Source of the DNA: Edwardsiella hoshinae NBRC 105699 = ATCC 33379
GTDB taxonomy: Bacteria > Pseudomonadota > Gammaproteobacteria > Enterobacterales > Enterobacteriaceae
Length of the DNA: 64,000 nucleotides
Reading direction: 5' to 3'
Assembly (NCBI RefSeq): GCF_000474215.1
Contig: NZ_BAUC01000021.1
Location: 62,001 to 126,000, forward strand
Below the pieces are notes generated by a model, which was not told where the DNA came from, did no database searches, and saw only the letters and a program-made list of their open reading frames with translations. How positions within the stretch are numbered: position 1 is the first letter of the stretch; every line of letters begins with the position of its first letter. The translations under genes were made by a program, and so were the position numbers. This document shows positions 1 through 7,697 of this stretch, piece by piece.

Positions 1-2
1 CA

Positions 3-428
3 CAGCAACAACGCCTGGCGGCGGTGATCCTCGACGAGATCGTGACGCTCCCCCCCACACGTCTGGCCCTGGCCTACCCTAGCGATCCCCGTCTGCAACG
101 TATCGCCTGCGCCCTGACACAGACAGCGGCAGATCCCCGCAGCGCCGAGGCGTGGGCCCATGTGGTCGGCCTCTCCCGCCGCACGCTGAGCCGCCGCTTC
201 GTGCAGGAGACCGGGATGCACTTTACCGCCTGGCGGCAGCGACTGCGCCTCTTACAGGCCTTGCCGCTGTTAGCCCACGGCGACGCTGTCACCGCCGTTG
301 CGCTCCAACTCGGCTACACCAATATCAGCGCCTTTATCACCCTGTTTCGCCGACAGTTCGGCATCACCCCAGGGCAATATCGGCAACAATGTGAAGGAGC
401 TCTCTCCCCCACGTCTTCCCGTCGCTAA
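3..428 (+). CDS. AraC-family transcriptional regulator, C-terminal part (cut by window edge)
   Basis: The reading frame is open from the first bases of the window, so the N-terminal ligand-binding part lies outside. The visible ~140 residues carry the two helix-turn-helix units of AraC/XylS regulators: a first helix pair around VVGLSRRTLSRRF and a second around VALQLGYTNISAFITLFRRQFG followed by the family's terminal G-x-TPGQYR motif. Such proteins bind DNA with this domain and sense a small molecule with the missing one. A GTG at 24 could be read as a start, but that would leave a protein without an effector domain, and the upstream codons (QQQRLAAV) look coding. Its ligand and targets cannot be deduced. 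The following gene, tnaA, is separated by about 560 bp with its own promoter, so a functional link is not implied. Confidence 0.85.
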   Translation, partial: QQQRLAAVILDEIVTLPPTRLALAYPSDPRLQRIACALTQTAADPRSAEAWAHVVGLSRRTLSRRFVQETGMHFTAWRQRLRLLQALPLLAHGDAVTAVALQLGYTNISAFITLFRRQFGITPGQYRQQCEGALSPTSSRR

Positions 429-614
429 TAGAATAGGAATCGTGTTTACCAAGATAAACATGGCGTTATATATGCGCTGCCCGGCCAAGGCGCCGCTAAC
501 GGCATCCTCAAGCTTTTTCGCATGACAATGATCACCCGTGACATTCTCTCACCAGACTAACGCTAACAATAACACCTGACTTTATCTGATAAATTATTCA
601 GTTAAATTATGGCG

Positions 615-630
615 CGTGAATTTCATCACA
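615..630 (+). promoter_or_regulatory. CRP-binding site of the tna operon (predicted)
   Basis: The 16 bases CGTGAATTTCATCACA match the CRP consensus TGTGA-N6-TCACA at nine of ten conserved positions. It lies about 80 bp before the tnaC leader peptide, where catabolite control of tna is known in E. coli. The rest of 429-711 is AT-rich promoter DNA with no other recognisable gene. Confidence 0.7.
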
Positions 631-711
631 ATTGACCAATATGATCATAGACAAACAAATTACCCGCGAGCATTTTATGCTAACAAAAGTCACTACGGAT
701 ATTTGCATATC

Positions 712-789
712 ATGAAAAAGCCATGTGAAACATACATTCCTAGCAAGTGGTTTAATCTCGATACCATCCTGGTCGAATTCTTTTCCTAA
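712..789 (+). CDS. tnaC: TnaC-like tryptophanase leader peptide, with Ser at the critical Pro position
   Basis: A 25-codon ORF encoding MKKPCETYIPSKWFNLDTIL followed by VEFFS. It contains the K-W-F-N-x-D core that defines TnaC peptides and lies about 200 bp before tnaA, as expected. In E. coli, ribosomes translating TnaC stall at the stop codon when free tryptophan is present. This shields the Rho site and allows tnaA transcription. Stalling needs Trp12, Asp16 and Pro24. Here Trp is codon 13 and Asp codon 17, but codon 25, which is Trp+12 and should be Pro, is Ser (TCC). The stop is TAA, not TGA. One C-to-T change from CCC would explain the Ser. The 198 bp between tnaC and tnaA (790-987) would hold the Rho-loading region; nothing else was recognised there. 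Confidence 0.8.
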   Translation: MKKPCETYIPSKWFNLDTILVEFFS

Positions 790-987
790 TATCTCATCCG
801 CGACACTTACACCTTTGACAAACTCGCATAGGATAACGTATTGCGGGATTTGCTCTATTAGATATGCGCTCTACGATATAACTATTTCGTTATATCCACG
901 CGCGTTCGCCCTATATTTTATTTATCTACAGCGTTCTTTACCGCCGGTAAAGAACTCCCTACCTGTATAGCTAAAAGGGTAAGCACC

Positions 988-2469
988 ATGGATAACTTTA
1001 CACATTTACCAGAACCATTCCGTATTCGTGTTATTGAGCCAGTGAAAAGAACCACGCGTGAACATCGCGAGCTGGCGATCGTCAAATCGGGGATGAACCC
1101 TTTCCTGCTGGATAGCGAAGACGTATTTATCGATCTGCTCACCGACAGCGGCACCGGCGCCGTCACGCAGAGTATGCAGGCCGCCATGATGCGTGGTGAC
1201 GAGGCCTATAGCGGTAGCCGTAGCTACTACGCGCTGGCCGATGCTGTTAAGCGGATCTTTGGCTACCAATACACCATCCCCACCCATCAGGGACGCGGCG
1301 CCGAACAGATTTACATCCCGGTATTGATCAGGAAGCGTGAACAAGAGAAGGGGTTGGATAGAAACAAGATGGTGGCCTTCTCCAACTACTTCTTCGACAC
1401 CACCCAGGGTCATAGCCAGATCAACGGCTGTACCATCCGTAACGTCTACATCGAAGAGGCCTTCGATACCGCGGCACGCCATGACTTTAAAGGCAACTTC
1501 GACATCGACAAGCTGGAGCAAGGTATCCGTGAGGTCGGGGCCAACAATGTGCCCTATATCGTGGCGACCATCACCTGTAACTCGGCGGGGGGCCAACCGG
1601 TCTCCATCGCGAACTTGAAGGCGATGTATGCCGTCGCCCAGAAGTACGATATCCCGGTGGTGATGGACTCGGCCCGTTTTGCCGAAAACGCCTACTTCAT
1701 CCAGCAACGCGAGGCGGAATATCGCGACTGGAGCATCGAGGCGATCACTCGCGAAACCTACAAGTTCGCCGATATGCTGGCCATGTCGGCGAAGAAAGAT
1801 GCCATGGTACCGATGGGCGGTCTGTTGTGCTTTAAGGATGAGCACTTCTTCGACGTCTACACCGAATGCCGCACGCTGTGCGTGGTGCAAGAGGGCTTCC
1901 CGACCTATGGTGGCCTGGAAGGCGGCGCCATGGAGCGTCTAGCCGTCGGGTTGCACGATGGCATGAACCCGGATTGGCTGGCCTACCGCATCGCCCAGGT
2001 GCAATACCTGGTCGATGGGCTGGAGGCGATCGGCATCACCTGCCAGCAGGCCGGGGGACATGCCGCCTTCGTCGATGCCGGTAAGCTGTTGCCGCATATT
2101 CCCGCCGAACAGTTCCCGGCCCAGGCACTGGCCTGCGAACTGTATAAAGTGGCCGGGATCCGCGCCGTCGAAATCGGCTCCTTCTTACTCGGCCGCGATC
2201 CTAAGACCGGTAAACAACTGCCCTGCCCCGCCGAATTGCTGCGTCTGACCATTCCGCGCGCGACCTATACCCAGACGCATATGGACTTTATTATCGAGGC
2301 ATTCCAACAGATCAAACAGAACGCCAAGAATATTAAGGGACTAGAGTTTATTTACGAGCCGAAGGTACTCCGTCACTTTACCGCCAAGTTAACAGAGGTC
2401 TACCCCCTAAAAATAGGAGCCTGCGCGCTCGGCGCAGGCTCTTTTCCATCAAAAATCATTATATTCTAA
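988..2469 (+). CDS. tnaA: Tryptophanase (tryptophan indole-lyase) with an abnormal C-terminal extension
   Basis: PLP-dependent lyase that splits tryptophan into indole, pyruvate and ammonia in the cytoplasm. Residues 1-471 align without gaps to E. coli TnaA as I remember it, including the PLP lysine at about 270 in [13 protein letters not shown] and the conserved end TAKLTEV. In E. coli the protein stops there (471 aa). Here the next codon is TAC, not a stop, and the frame runs 22 codons further ([15 protein letters not shown] and on), through the GC-rich hairpin that is plainly the operon's terminator, to TAA at 2467. A TAA-to-TAC change would explain this. The tryptophan permease gene tnaB, which usually follows, is not present. 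The catalytic core looks intact, but the hydrophobic tail and translation through the terminator could lower activity or transcript stability. Confidence 0.95.
   Translation: MDNFTHLPEPFRIRVIEPVKRTTREHRELAIVKSGMNPFLLDSEDVFIDLLTDSGTGAVTQSMQAAMMRGDEAYSGSRSYYALADAVKRIFGYQYTIPTHQGRGAEQIYIPVLIRKREQEKGLDRNKMVAFSNYFFDTTQGHSQINGCTIRNVYIEEAFDTAARHDFKGNFDIDKLEQGIREVGANNVPYIVATITCNSAGGQPVSIANLKAMYAVAQKYDIPVVMDSARFAENAYFIQQREAEYRDWSIEAITRETYKFADMLAMSAKKDAMVPMGGLLCFKDEHFFDVYTECRTLCVVQEGFPTYGGLEGGAMERLAVGLHDGMNPDWLAYRIAQVQYLVDGLEAIGITCQQAGGHAAFVDAGKLLPHIPAEQFPAQALACELYKVAGIRAVEIGSFLLGRDPKTGKQLPCPAELLRLTIPRATYTQTHMDFIIEAFQQIKQNAKNIKGLEFIYEPKVLRHFTAKLTEVYPLKIGACALGAGSFPSKIIIF
2417..2445 (+). terminator. tnaA terminator hairpin, located inside the extended reading frame
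   Basis: GAGCCTGCGC and GCGCAGGCTC form a near-perfect stem around a short loop and are followed by TTTT. It lies just past the position where tnaA normally stops, and is now within the coding frame because that stop codon is missing. Confidence 0.85.
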
Positions 2470-2655
2470 ATAAGCGTGAGGTCTTATTCGCCAACAGGAC
2501 ACTCCTCAGCGAAACGCTCACCATGCAATTGGGCCATCAGGTTAATCCTCGTCAGCTCGGCATCGCCACGGCCATTCTCGGCTGAAATCACGCCAGAAGT
2601 GCCCCCAGCGGCGGCCTGTGCCTACCGCGCTGGCGGATCGCCAAGGTGTTCCGCC

Positions 2656-4110
2656 TTACAGCGTCTTCAATTCACGATGTTTCAATCGGTTACGGCCACT
2701 ATTCTTCGCCTGATACAGCATCTCATCGGCATGACGCACCAAGGCATCGAAATCATGCGGAGTCACACTCTGCCGGGGCAACAGTACACAGCCGATACTG
2801 ACAGTGAGATGGCCCTGCAATGCCTTATCGCTGCCGTAATCCAACGTCTCACGTAGCTTATCCAACCGCGCCAATACACCACAGACATGCTCGGCACTGC
2901 ACACTACGATGAACTCCTCTCCGCCGAAGCGGCCAATCAAGCTCTCCGGCTCGCGAAAATGATGGCGCAATGCGCTCGCGAAATAGACCAAGGCCTCATC
3001 GCCGGCCTGATGACCATAGGTGTCGTTGTAGTGTTTGAAGTAGTCTAAGTCGAATAACGCTAGTGCCATCCATGATCCCGCCTGCGCTAGCATCGTTGCG
3101 AACTGCTGTATCAGGCTACGCCGGTTGCGGATCCCCGTCAGGTAGTCGATGCTCGCTTGGAGGGTCAACGCCTGATTCAGGCGCTGCAACTGTTCACGCT
3201 GCGCCGCCAGTTCGCGCAACGCCGTTCGCTCAGCCTGAATATCCTGGATTTGCGAGATATAAAATAACAGCACGTCATTTTCATAGATGGCCGAAACGCT
3301 CAGGCGCACCCACAGGTAGGCGCCATCCTTCTTCTGATAACGCTTCTCCAGGGTATAGGCATCGATACGGCGCTGCGCCAGATCCTCCAGATGCTGCAAG
3401 TCCAAGGCTAAATCATCCGGATGGGTGATGCTTTGGAAACAGATGCTGCGCATCTCCAGTTCGCTGTAGCCCAGCATCTTGCAAAAAGTGCGATTCGCGC
3501 GGCGGAAATAACCGCCGGGAGCCACCAGCGCCATGCCGATCGCCACGTAGTTAAATGCCTTATCAATGACCGTGTTGATGCGCTGATTCTCGCGTATCAG
3601 TTGCTGATTGGTATGGAGCAGCCGCGTCTGAGACAACAGGTGACCGATACTCCGCGCCAGGAGCGCGACATCGGCAAGCTGAGACTCACTAAACGGCGTT
3701 GACGGCGCCTGGGATGAGAGCAACTCCAGCAAGCCATAGCGCTCCTCTCCCAGCCATAACGGCACACCGATATAACAGCCCAGCGGCTGCGCACGGTAGG
3801 GGGCAGGCAGACATTGCACGACCTCAGCGGGTGGGGCGACCTGCACCACCACACCGTTTTCATCCATGACCCGCTGGCTGAAATCGGCGTTGAGACTCAA
3901 CCGACGCCCAGGAGAAAACGCCGCTGAGGCGGGATAACGGTAGATGACGCTGGCGATGTTGTTACTGACCCGGCAGATCACAGCGAGTTGCATATGCAAA
4001 CTCGCCAACCCCATCCGCAGGATGGCGTGGTACACCTCATCATCATCGCCGGCGGGCAAGACCGACGCTGGCGGGGTGGCTCGGGCCGGCGACGGTTCGT
4101 GGTTATTCAC
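2656..4110 (-). CDS. Diguanylate cyclase with GAF, PAS and GGEEF domains
   Basis: Predicted cytoplasmic enzyme that condenses two GTP to cyclic di-GMP. No membrane segment is visible. Order: a GAF-like domain (about residues 25-165), a PAS/PAC domain (about 185-310; GMALVAPGGYFRRANRTF, then ITHPDD), and a C-terminal GGDEF domain (about 320-480) with DYLTGIRNRRS, the metal-binding FDLDYFKHYND and active-site GGEEF. The residues before GGEEF (EPESLIGRF) lack the RxxD inhibitory site, so product inhibition may be absent. I chose the GTG at 4110: it has AGGAG upstream and the frame before it runs across a terminator and a small upstream gene. The protein is then 484 aa. The GAF domain may bind a small ligand and the PAS domain a cofactor; neither signal can be named. 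Confidence 0.9.
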   Translation of the reverse strand: MNNHEPSPARATPPASVLPAGDDDEVYHAILRMGLASLHMQLAVICRVSNNIASVIYRYPASAAFSPGRRLSLNADFSQRVMDENGVVVQVAPPAEVVQCLPAPYRAQPLGCYIGVPLWLGEERYGLLELLSSQAPSTPFSESQLADVALLARSIGHLLSQTRLLHTNQQLIRENQRINTVIDKAFNYVAIGMALVAPGGYFRRANRTFCKMLGYSELEMRSICFQSITHPDDLALDLQHLEDLAQRRIDAYTLEKRYQKKDGAYLWVRLSVSAIYENDVLLFYISQIQDIQAERTALRELAAQREQLQRLNQALTLQASIDYLTGIRNRRSLIQQFATMLAQAGSWMALALFDLDYFKHYNDTYGHQAGDEALVYFASALRHHFREPESLIGRFGGEEFIVVCSAEHVCGVLARLDKLRETLDYGSDKALQGHLTVSIGCVLLPRQSVTPHDFDALVRHADEMLYQAKNSGRNRLKHRELKTL

Positions 4111-4229
4111 GGCGTCTCTCCTTCTCGGCTGGAGGCCAGGCGGCATTGCCGCAGGGCGCCAGGCAAACGACCTGACGTTATTACTATAGAACAGGAGCCC
4201 AGGGATGCTGCGTCGCAAGACGGGAGAAA

Positions 4230-4256
4230 TAAAAAAACCCGGCCATCTGGCCGGGG
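4230..4256 (-). terminator. Rho-independent terminator after the TDT transporter and small ORF
   Basis: Read leftwards, CCCCGGCC-AGAT-GGCCGGG is followed by seven T. It lies just past the 27-residue ORF and ends that leftward unit before the cyclase gene begins. Confidence 0.9.
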
Positions 4257-4289
4257 AAAACGATACAACGATTACAGAGTCATCACATT

Positions 4290-4373
4290 TTAGAGAAACA
4301 GAGCCCATACGGTACAGGCGGCGAACAGCAGTACGGCCAATAACGGAGCCAGAGAGATAGCGCGACTATTCAT
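4290..4373 (-). CDS. Putative 27-residue single-pass membrane peptide
   Basis: A small ORF with ATG at 4373 and TAA at 4290-4292: MNSRAISLAPLLAVLLFAAC then TVWALFL. A short polar start is followed by about 20 hydrophobic residues, enough for one membrane span. GGAG lies 10 bases before the ATG. The ORF starts 15 bases after the TDT transporter gene ends and is directly followed by the shared terminator, so it is probably the second gene of that transcript. Small membrane peptides in enterobacteria often bind and tune a neighbouring membrane protein (for example AcrZ with AcrB, or CydX with cytochrome bd). A similar role with the transporter is only inferred. I do not recognise the family, and chance occurrence is possible. 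Confidence 0.55.
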   Translation of the reverse strand: MNSRAISLAPLLAVLLFAACTVWALFL

Positions 4374-4388
4374 TAATTTCACTCTCCA

Positions 4389-5390
4389 TCAAGCCATCGG
4401 TTTGCACTGGGTATCATTCTTACTGCTCAGACGTAGCCCCGGCAGCCAGTAGTTGTGGGCATAACGCAGCGCGACGTAAGCGATAATCACCGTGGCAATC
4501 GCCACCTCGACCGTCGCCATCAGGTGCAGTTGAGCGGCATAGTCTTCAGCTCCCGGATACTGCGCGACCAGATGAGACATTTTGTACAGCGCGGTAGCGC
4601 CAATCGCCATCGGGAAGGTGAAAGCCGCATAACCCGGGCTAAACGGCAACTGCAACAGACGGAAGAAAGAGCAGTAGATCACCACCGTCATCAGTAACGC
4701 GATGCCCAACAGGATGGCGCAGAGCAGCAGAGAGGGCTGCTGTACCACGGTCAGATAACCCGCTAAAGAGAGGCTAGCCGGTGCCGCCATGATAGCGATG
4801 GTCGGTTTGGCTGCATCCGGTACTTCGTTGCAGAACATGAAGCGGTAGATCATCAACGGCAGCATGATCAAGTAGCTCACCATCCCGATCACCAGCAGGA
4901 ACTGGGCGAAACCGACAAACGGTGCTCCCGGGCAGCAAACGTCAGCAACGATGATGCCGACCGGCGGCACGAACCAGCTCGGCACCATGTGGTGCATACG
5001 CGGCTCACGGGCACGATGGAAGAAGAACAGCGCCAGCGCGATCAGGTGTACGACCACCGCCGCCAGCCACAAGGCCATGCCGACACGCGGCAGGTAGTGC
5101 CCGACGGCGACGGAGACCACCATCGTCGCCATGGCAAAAGTCGGCACAATGCTGCCCACGACCGGATGTTTGATGTCTTGCATCAGGGTGTCTGGGTGGA
5201 AAATAAACCGCACGGTTAACGCCAGCAGGATCGCGCCGGCGATCAGTGCCCCGATGTTCTGTCCGACACCATGCAGCGGCAGCGCATTCTCTAAACACCA
5301 ACCAATACTGGCGATACCCAGAGCCAGTCCAGCCGCCGGCGTAGGCATGCTACGAACTTTGCGATGAATTAATCTCAACACCTGAAACAC
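4389..5390 (-). CDS. TDT (tellurite-resistance/dicarboxylate transporter) family membrane protein
   Basis: A 333-residue, strongly hydrophobic protein with about ten predicted spans. Its general pattern, including PTPAAGLALGIASIGWCLEN at the start of the first span and VPSWFVPPVGIIVAD in the middle, fits the TDT family (TehA, Mae1 malate carrier, Ssu1 sulfite exporter). The substrate cannot be read from sequence. The ORF opens with GTG at 5390. An in-frame ATG at residue 15 (MPTPAAG) is an alternative start, but the upstream basic stretch LIHRKVRS fits a cytoplasmic N-terminus. It is divergent from a LysR regulator 100 bp away, the usual arrangement for a regulator controlling its neighbour. 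A 27-residue ORF and a terminator follow. Family membership is fairly sure, function not. Confidence 0.8.
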   Translation of the reverse strand: MFQVLRLIHRKVRSMPTPAAGLALGIASIGWCLENALPLHGVGQNIGALIAGAILLALTVRFIFHPDTLMQDIKHPVVGSIVPTFAMATMVVSVAVGHYLPRVGMALWLAAVVVHLIALALFFFHRAREPRMHHMVPSWFVPPVGIIVADVCCPGAPFVGFAQFLLVIGMVSYLIMLPLMIYRFMFCNEVPDAAKPTIAIMAAPASLSLAGYLTVVQQPSLLLCAILLGIALLMTVVIYCSFFRLLQLPFSPGYAAFTFPMAIGATALYKMSHLVAQYPGAEDYAAQLHLMATVEVAIATVIIAYVALRYAHNYWLPGLRLSSKNDTQCKPMA

Positions 5391-5490
5391 CTCATATGTT
5401 TTTCATTCTTTCTATGGCTGATACTATAGCCACAGGATATTATTTAAAAAATCAATAAATATTTTACCATTGGTTTAGGGAAACTAAACA

Positions 5491-6369
5491 ATGAACATCA
5501 CCTTCAAGCAGCTACGCGTCTTCGTCGCCATCGCGCGCGGCGGAACCCTGACGCAAGCCGCCACGCAACTGTTCATGACCAAGGGGGCCCTATCCCAGAC
5601 ACTCAGCGAACTGGAGAGTCAGCTCGGGGTACGGCTGTTTGAACGCCAGCACGCCCGTCTGCTATTGAACCACGAGGGACAGCGTCTACTGCCGGTCGCC
5701 GACGAGCTGCTGACGCGCATGCAGGGCGTGGAAACCCTGTTCGACAATAGTAACGGCGACACGCGCTTACTGGTCGGCTGCACGAAAACCATCGGCAGCT
5801 ATCTGCTGCCCGATCTGCTCTATGCCTTTCAGCAACGCTACGGCTGGCTCCCGCTGCCGATCATCGCCAATACTCAAACCATCGCCGGCATGGTGGCGGG
5901 CTTCGAACTGGATGTAGCGCTCCTGGAAGGCCCGGTCACCGATCCAGCCTTGCTCTGCCACCCTTGGCTCGAAGATGAGATGGTGGTCGTCGCCAGCCTA
6001 GCGCACCCCTTGGCTGGCTGTGGCGCATTGAGCTTCGCCCAACTCAGCCGGCAACACTGGCTACTGCGCGAGGCTGGCTCTGCCAGCCGCGCCTTCTTTG
6101 ATCACCAACTGGCCCCCCGCTTGGATAACCCACAGGTGGTGTTGTCGCTGGATGCCTTCGACGCCATTCTGGCCTGTGTCAAAAATAATCTGGGGATTAC
6201 CTTTATCTCGCGCCGCATGTTGGAGCAGCCGCTGTACGCCGGCCAATTCTGCGTCCTGCCGTGCGAACAGCGTTTTAGCCGCCATTTTTCGCTCTGTCTA
6301 CAACGCAATAAGTATCTCTCTCCGACACTCAACTTATGGTTAGATTTTTGTCGTCATTGGCGCAGATAA
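5491..6369 (+). CDS. LysR-family transcriptional regulator
   Basis: A 292-residue LysR-type regulator. The winged helix-turn-helix at residues 1-60 (FKQLRVFVAIARGGTLTQAA, then KGALSQTLSELESQLGVRLF) is followed by a coiled linker and a periplasmic-binding-protein-like effector domain (about 90-290; LLVGCTKTIGSYLLPDLL). The effector-domain start resembles the CysB/YeiE/CbbR group. It is divergent from the TDT transporter gene with a 100-bp AT-rich space that should hold both promoters and the LysR operator, so it most likely controls that transporter. YeiE-like proteins respond to sulfite and some TDT members export sulfite, so sulfite is a possible signal, but this is speculative. Confidence 0.88.
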   Translation: MNITFKQLRVFVAIARGGTLTQAATQLFMTKGALSQTLSELESQLGVRLFERQHARLLLNHEGQRLLPVADELLTRMQGVETLFDNSNGDTRLLVGCTKTIGSYLLPDLLYAFQQRYGWLPLPIIANTQTIAGMVAGFELDVALLEGPVTDPALLCHPWLEDEMVVVASLAHPLAGCGALSFAQLSRQHWLLREAGSASRAFFDHQLAPRLDNPQVVLSLDAFDAILACVKNNLGITFISRRMLEQPLYAGQFCVLPCEQRFSRHFSLCLQRNKYLSPTLNLWLDFCRHWRR

Positions 6370-6510
6370 CACCGCACTGTAACGATTACTGGCCGCATCT
6401 GTTTGAAACGCTATGTATTATAAATAAACCCCCACTAACACAGGATGATCTATACTGCTTGGGTACTGAGCACTACTGCTGCTTTGATTATCTAATATAA
6501 GGAGATCAAG

Positions 6511-7035
6511 ATGAGCACGGTTAAGAAAAGCGACGTCCAAGCACGCCAACGTCTCCCACTGTCTACCCCAACCGATTTGGGTCATGAGGCAACCAAAGCA
6601 ATCAGCGCAGCAATGAATGCACTGTTGGCCGACATTTTTGCCCTTTACCTGAAAACCAAGAATTTCCACTGGCACATGAGTGGGGCGCATTTCCGCGATT
6701 ACCACCTGCTGCTGGACGAGCAAAGCGCACAACTGTTTGCCATGACCGATGATATCGCCGAACGCGTACGTAAAGTCGGCGGCACGACCCTGCACTCCAT
6801 CGGGGAAATCTCCCGTATCCAGCGCATCAAAGATAATGATGCAGAATATGTCGATCCGTTCGATATGCTGGCCGAGTTGTGCGAAGACAATAAACAAATT
6901 GCTGCCGAACTGCGTGCTGCTCATGCAGTCTGCGACGAATACCACGATATCTCCAGCGCGAGCCTGATCGAGAACTGGATCGACGAAACCGAACGTCGCG
7001 TCTGGTTCCTGTTCGAAGCTGGTCGTCGCTCATAA
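6511..7035 (+). CDS. dps: Dps-family DNA-protection / ferritin-like protein
   Basis: 174 residues, close to the 167 of E. coli Dps. Dps forms a dodecamer that oxidises Fe(II) with hydrogen peroxide and stores the iron, protecting DNA. The ferroxidase-site residues are visible: H in KTKNFHWHMSG (about residue 50) and D/E in FRDYHLLLDEQSAQLF (about 65-80). The basic N-terminal tail (VKKSDVQARQR) would favour DNA binding. The start is supported by AAGGAG seven bases before the ATG. The sequence is more divergent from E. coli Dps than its neighbours are from theirs, so a second Dps-like protein elsewhere cannot be excluded. It stands alone with its own downstream hairpin. Confidence 0.88.
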   Translation: MSTVKKSDVQARQRLPLSTPTDLGHEATKAISAAMNALLADIFALYLKTKNFHWHMSGAHFRDYHLLLDEQSAQLFAMTDDIAERVRKVGGTTLHSIGEISRIQRIKDNDAEYVDPFDMLAELCEDNKQIAAELRAAHAVCDEYHDISSASLIENWIDETERRVWFLFEAGRRS

Positions 7036-7043
7036 GATGCCGC

Positions 7044-7072
7044 ACGGCGCCTAGCGGGCGCCGTCTTCTTTC
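7044..7072 (+). terminator. Terminator of the Dps gene
   Basis: ACGGCGCC-TAGCG-GGCGCCGT, an eight-pair stem, is followed by a broken T-run (CTTCTTT), eight bases after the stop codon. Confidence 0.7.
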
Positions 7073-7211
7073 CCGCTCTCCGCTTTTCAACGCTCCTGAA
7101 TCATTGCTCGCACCCCCATGCCGTACGCCTAGCGCTCGGATAATGCCGCCGCGCTGGCCGAGCGCCAGCTTTGCCCGTATGATGTTCCCTCTGTTACTTG
7201 CGGAGAGCGGC

Positions 7212-7697
7212 ATGATCTGGTTAATGCTCGCCACGCTGGCACTGGTGTTTATCGCCGGCTTTCGTGTGCTCAATACCCCAACCCGACGGGCTTGCCAACG
7301 CTTGACCCAGCGTTTGAACATCGAGCCAGTACACGTCGAATCCCTAATCAGTCAGATGGGGACGCAACAGGGTCAAGCCTTCGTGCGTTATTTGCTCAGC
7401 GGCGGCGAATCTCATCTTAATAACGGTGCCATGGTGTTATTGATCTATCAGACTTTTATCGTTAACGAGTCCGATGACAACCTCCATTATTGGCGTTCGC
7501 TCATCCGTAAGGCGGGATTAAATGCTGATATCAGTCCACAGCAGGTGAGATTAGCACTCGATTTTCTACGCGAGTTAGCACCAGATGCCGCAGAGATGTT
7601 GGCTTTTCGCCTACGTTACCAGCAACTTTTTGCCCAACCAAGCGAGGACGCTGCGGGCGAGGGAGATAATATCTATATCCTTGACGATTTCAGATAA
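7212..7697 (+). CDS. yicN: YicN-like DUF1198 protein
   Basis: 161 residues from the ATG at 7212, which is preceded by GGAG and gives the N-terminus MIWLMLATLALVFIAGFRVL, one membrane anchor. This start, the following NIEPVHVESLISQMG and QVRLALDFLREL align with E. coli YicN (DUF1198) as I remember it. The longer frame upstream to 7104 has no matching counterpart. The function of YicN is unknown. The protein is predicted to be anchored in the inner membrane with a cytoplasmic helical domain. The acidic C-terminal tail (EDAAGEGDNIYILDDFR) differs from the E. coli version. No operon partner is apparent. Confidence 0.75.
   Translation: MIWLMLATLALVFIAGFRVLNTPTRRACQRLTQRLNIEPVHVESLISQMGTQQGQAFVRYLLSGGESHLNNGAMVLLIYQTFIVNESDDNLHYWRSLIRKAGLNADISPQQVRLALDFLRELAPDAAEMLAFRLRYQQLFAQPSEDAAGEGDNIYILDDFR

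Noticed and set aside
1006-1890. Long antisense ORF inside tnaA
   Set aside because: Shadow of the real tnaA frame, a result of high-GC codon use; the protein has no recognisable features.
4111-4308. Upstream extension of the cyclase gene to ATG 4308
   Set aside because: It would run over the transporter terminator and the end of the 27-residue ORF; GTG 4110 has a proper AGGAG site.
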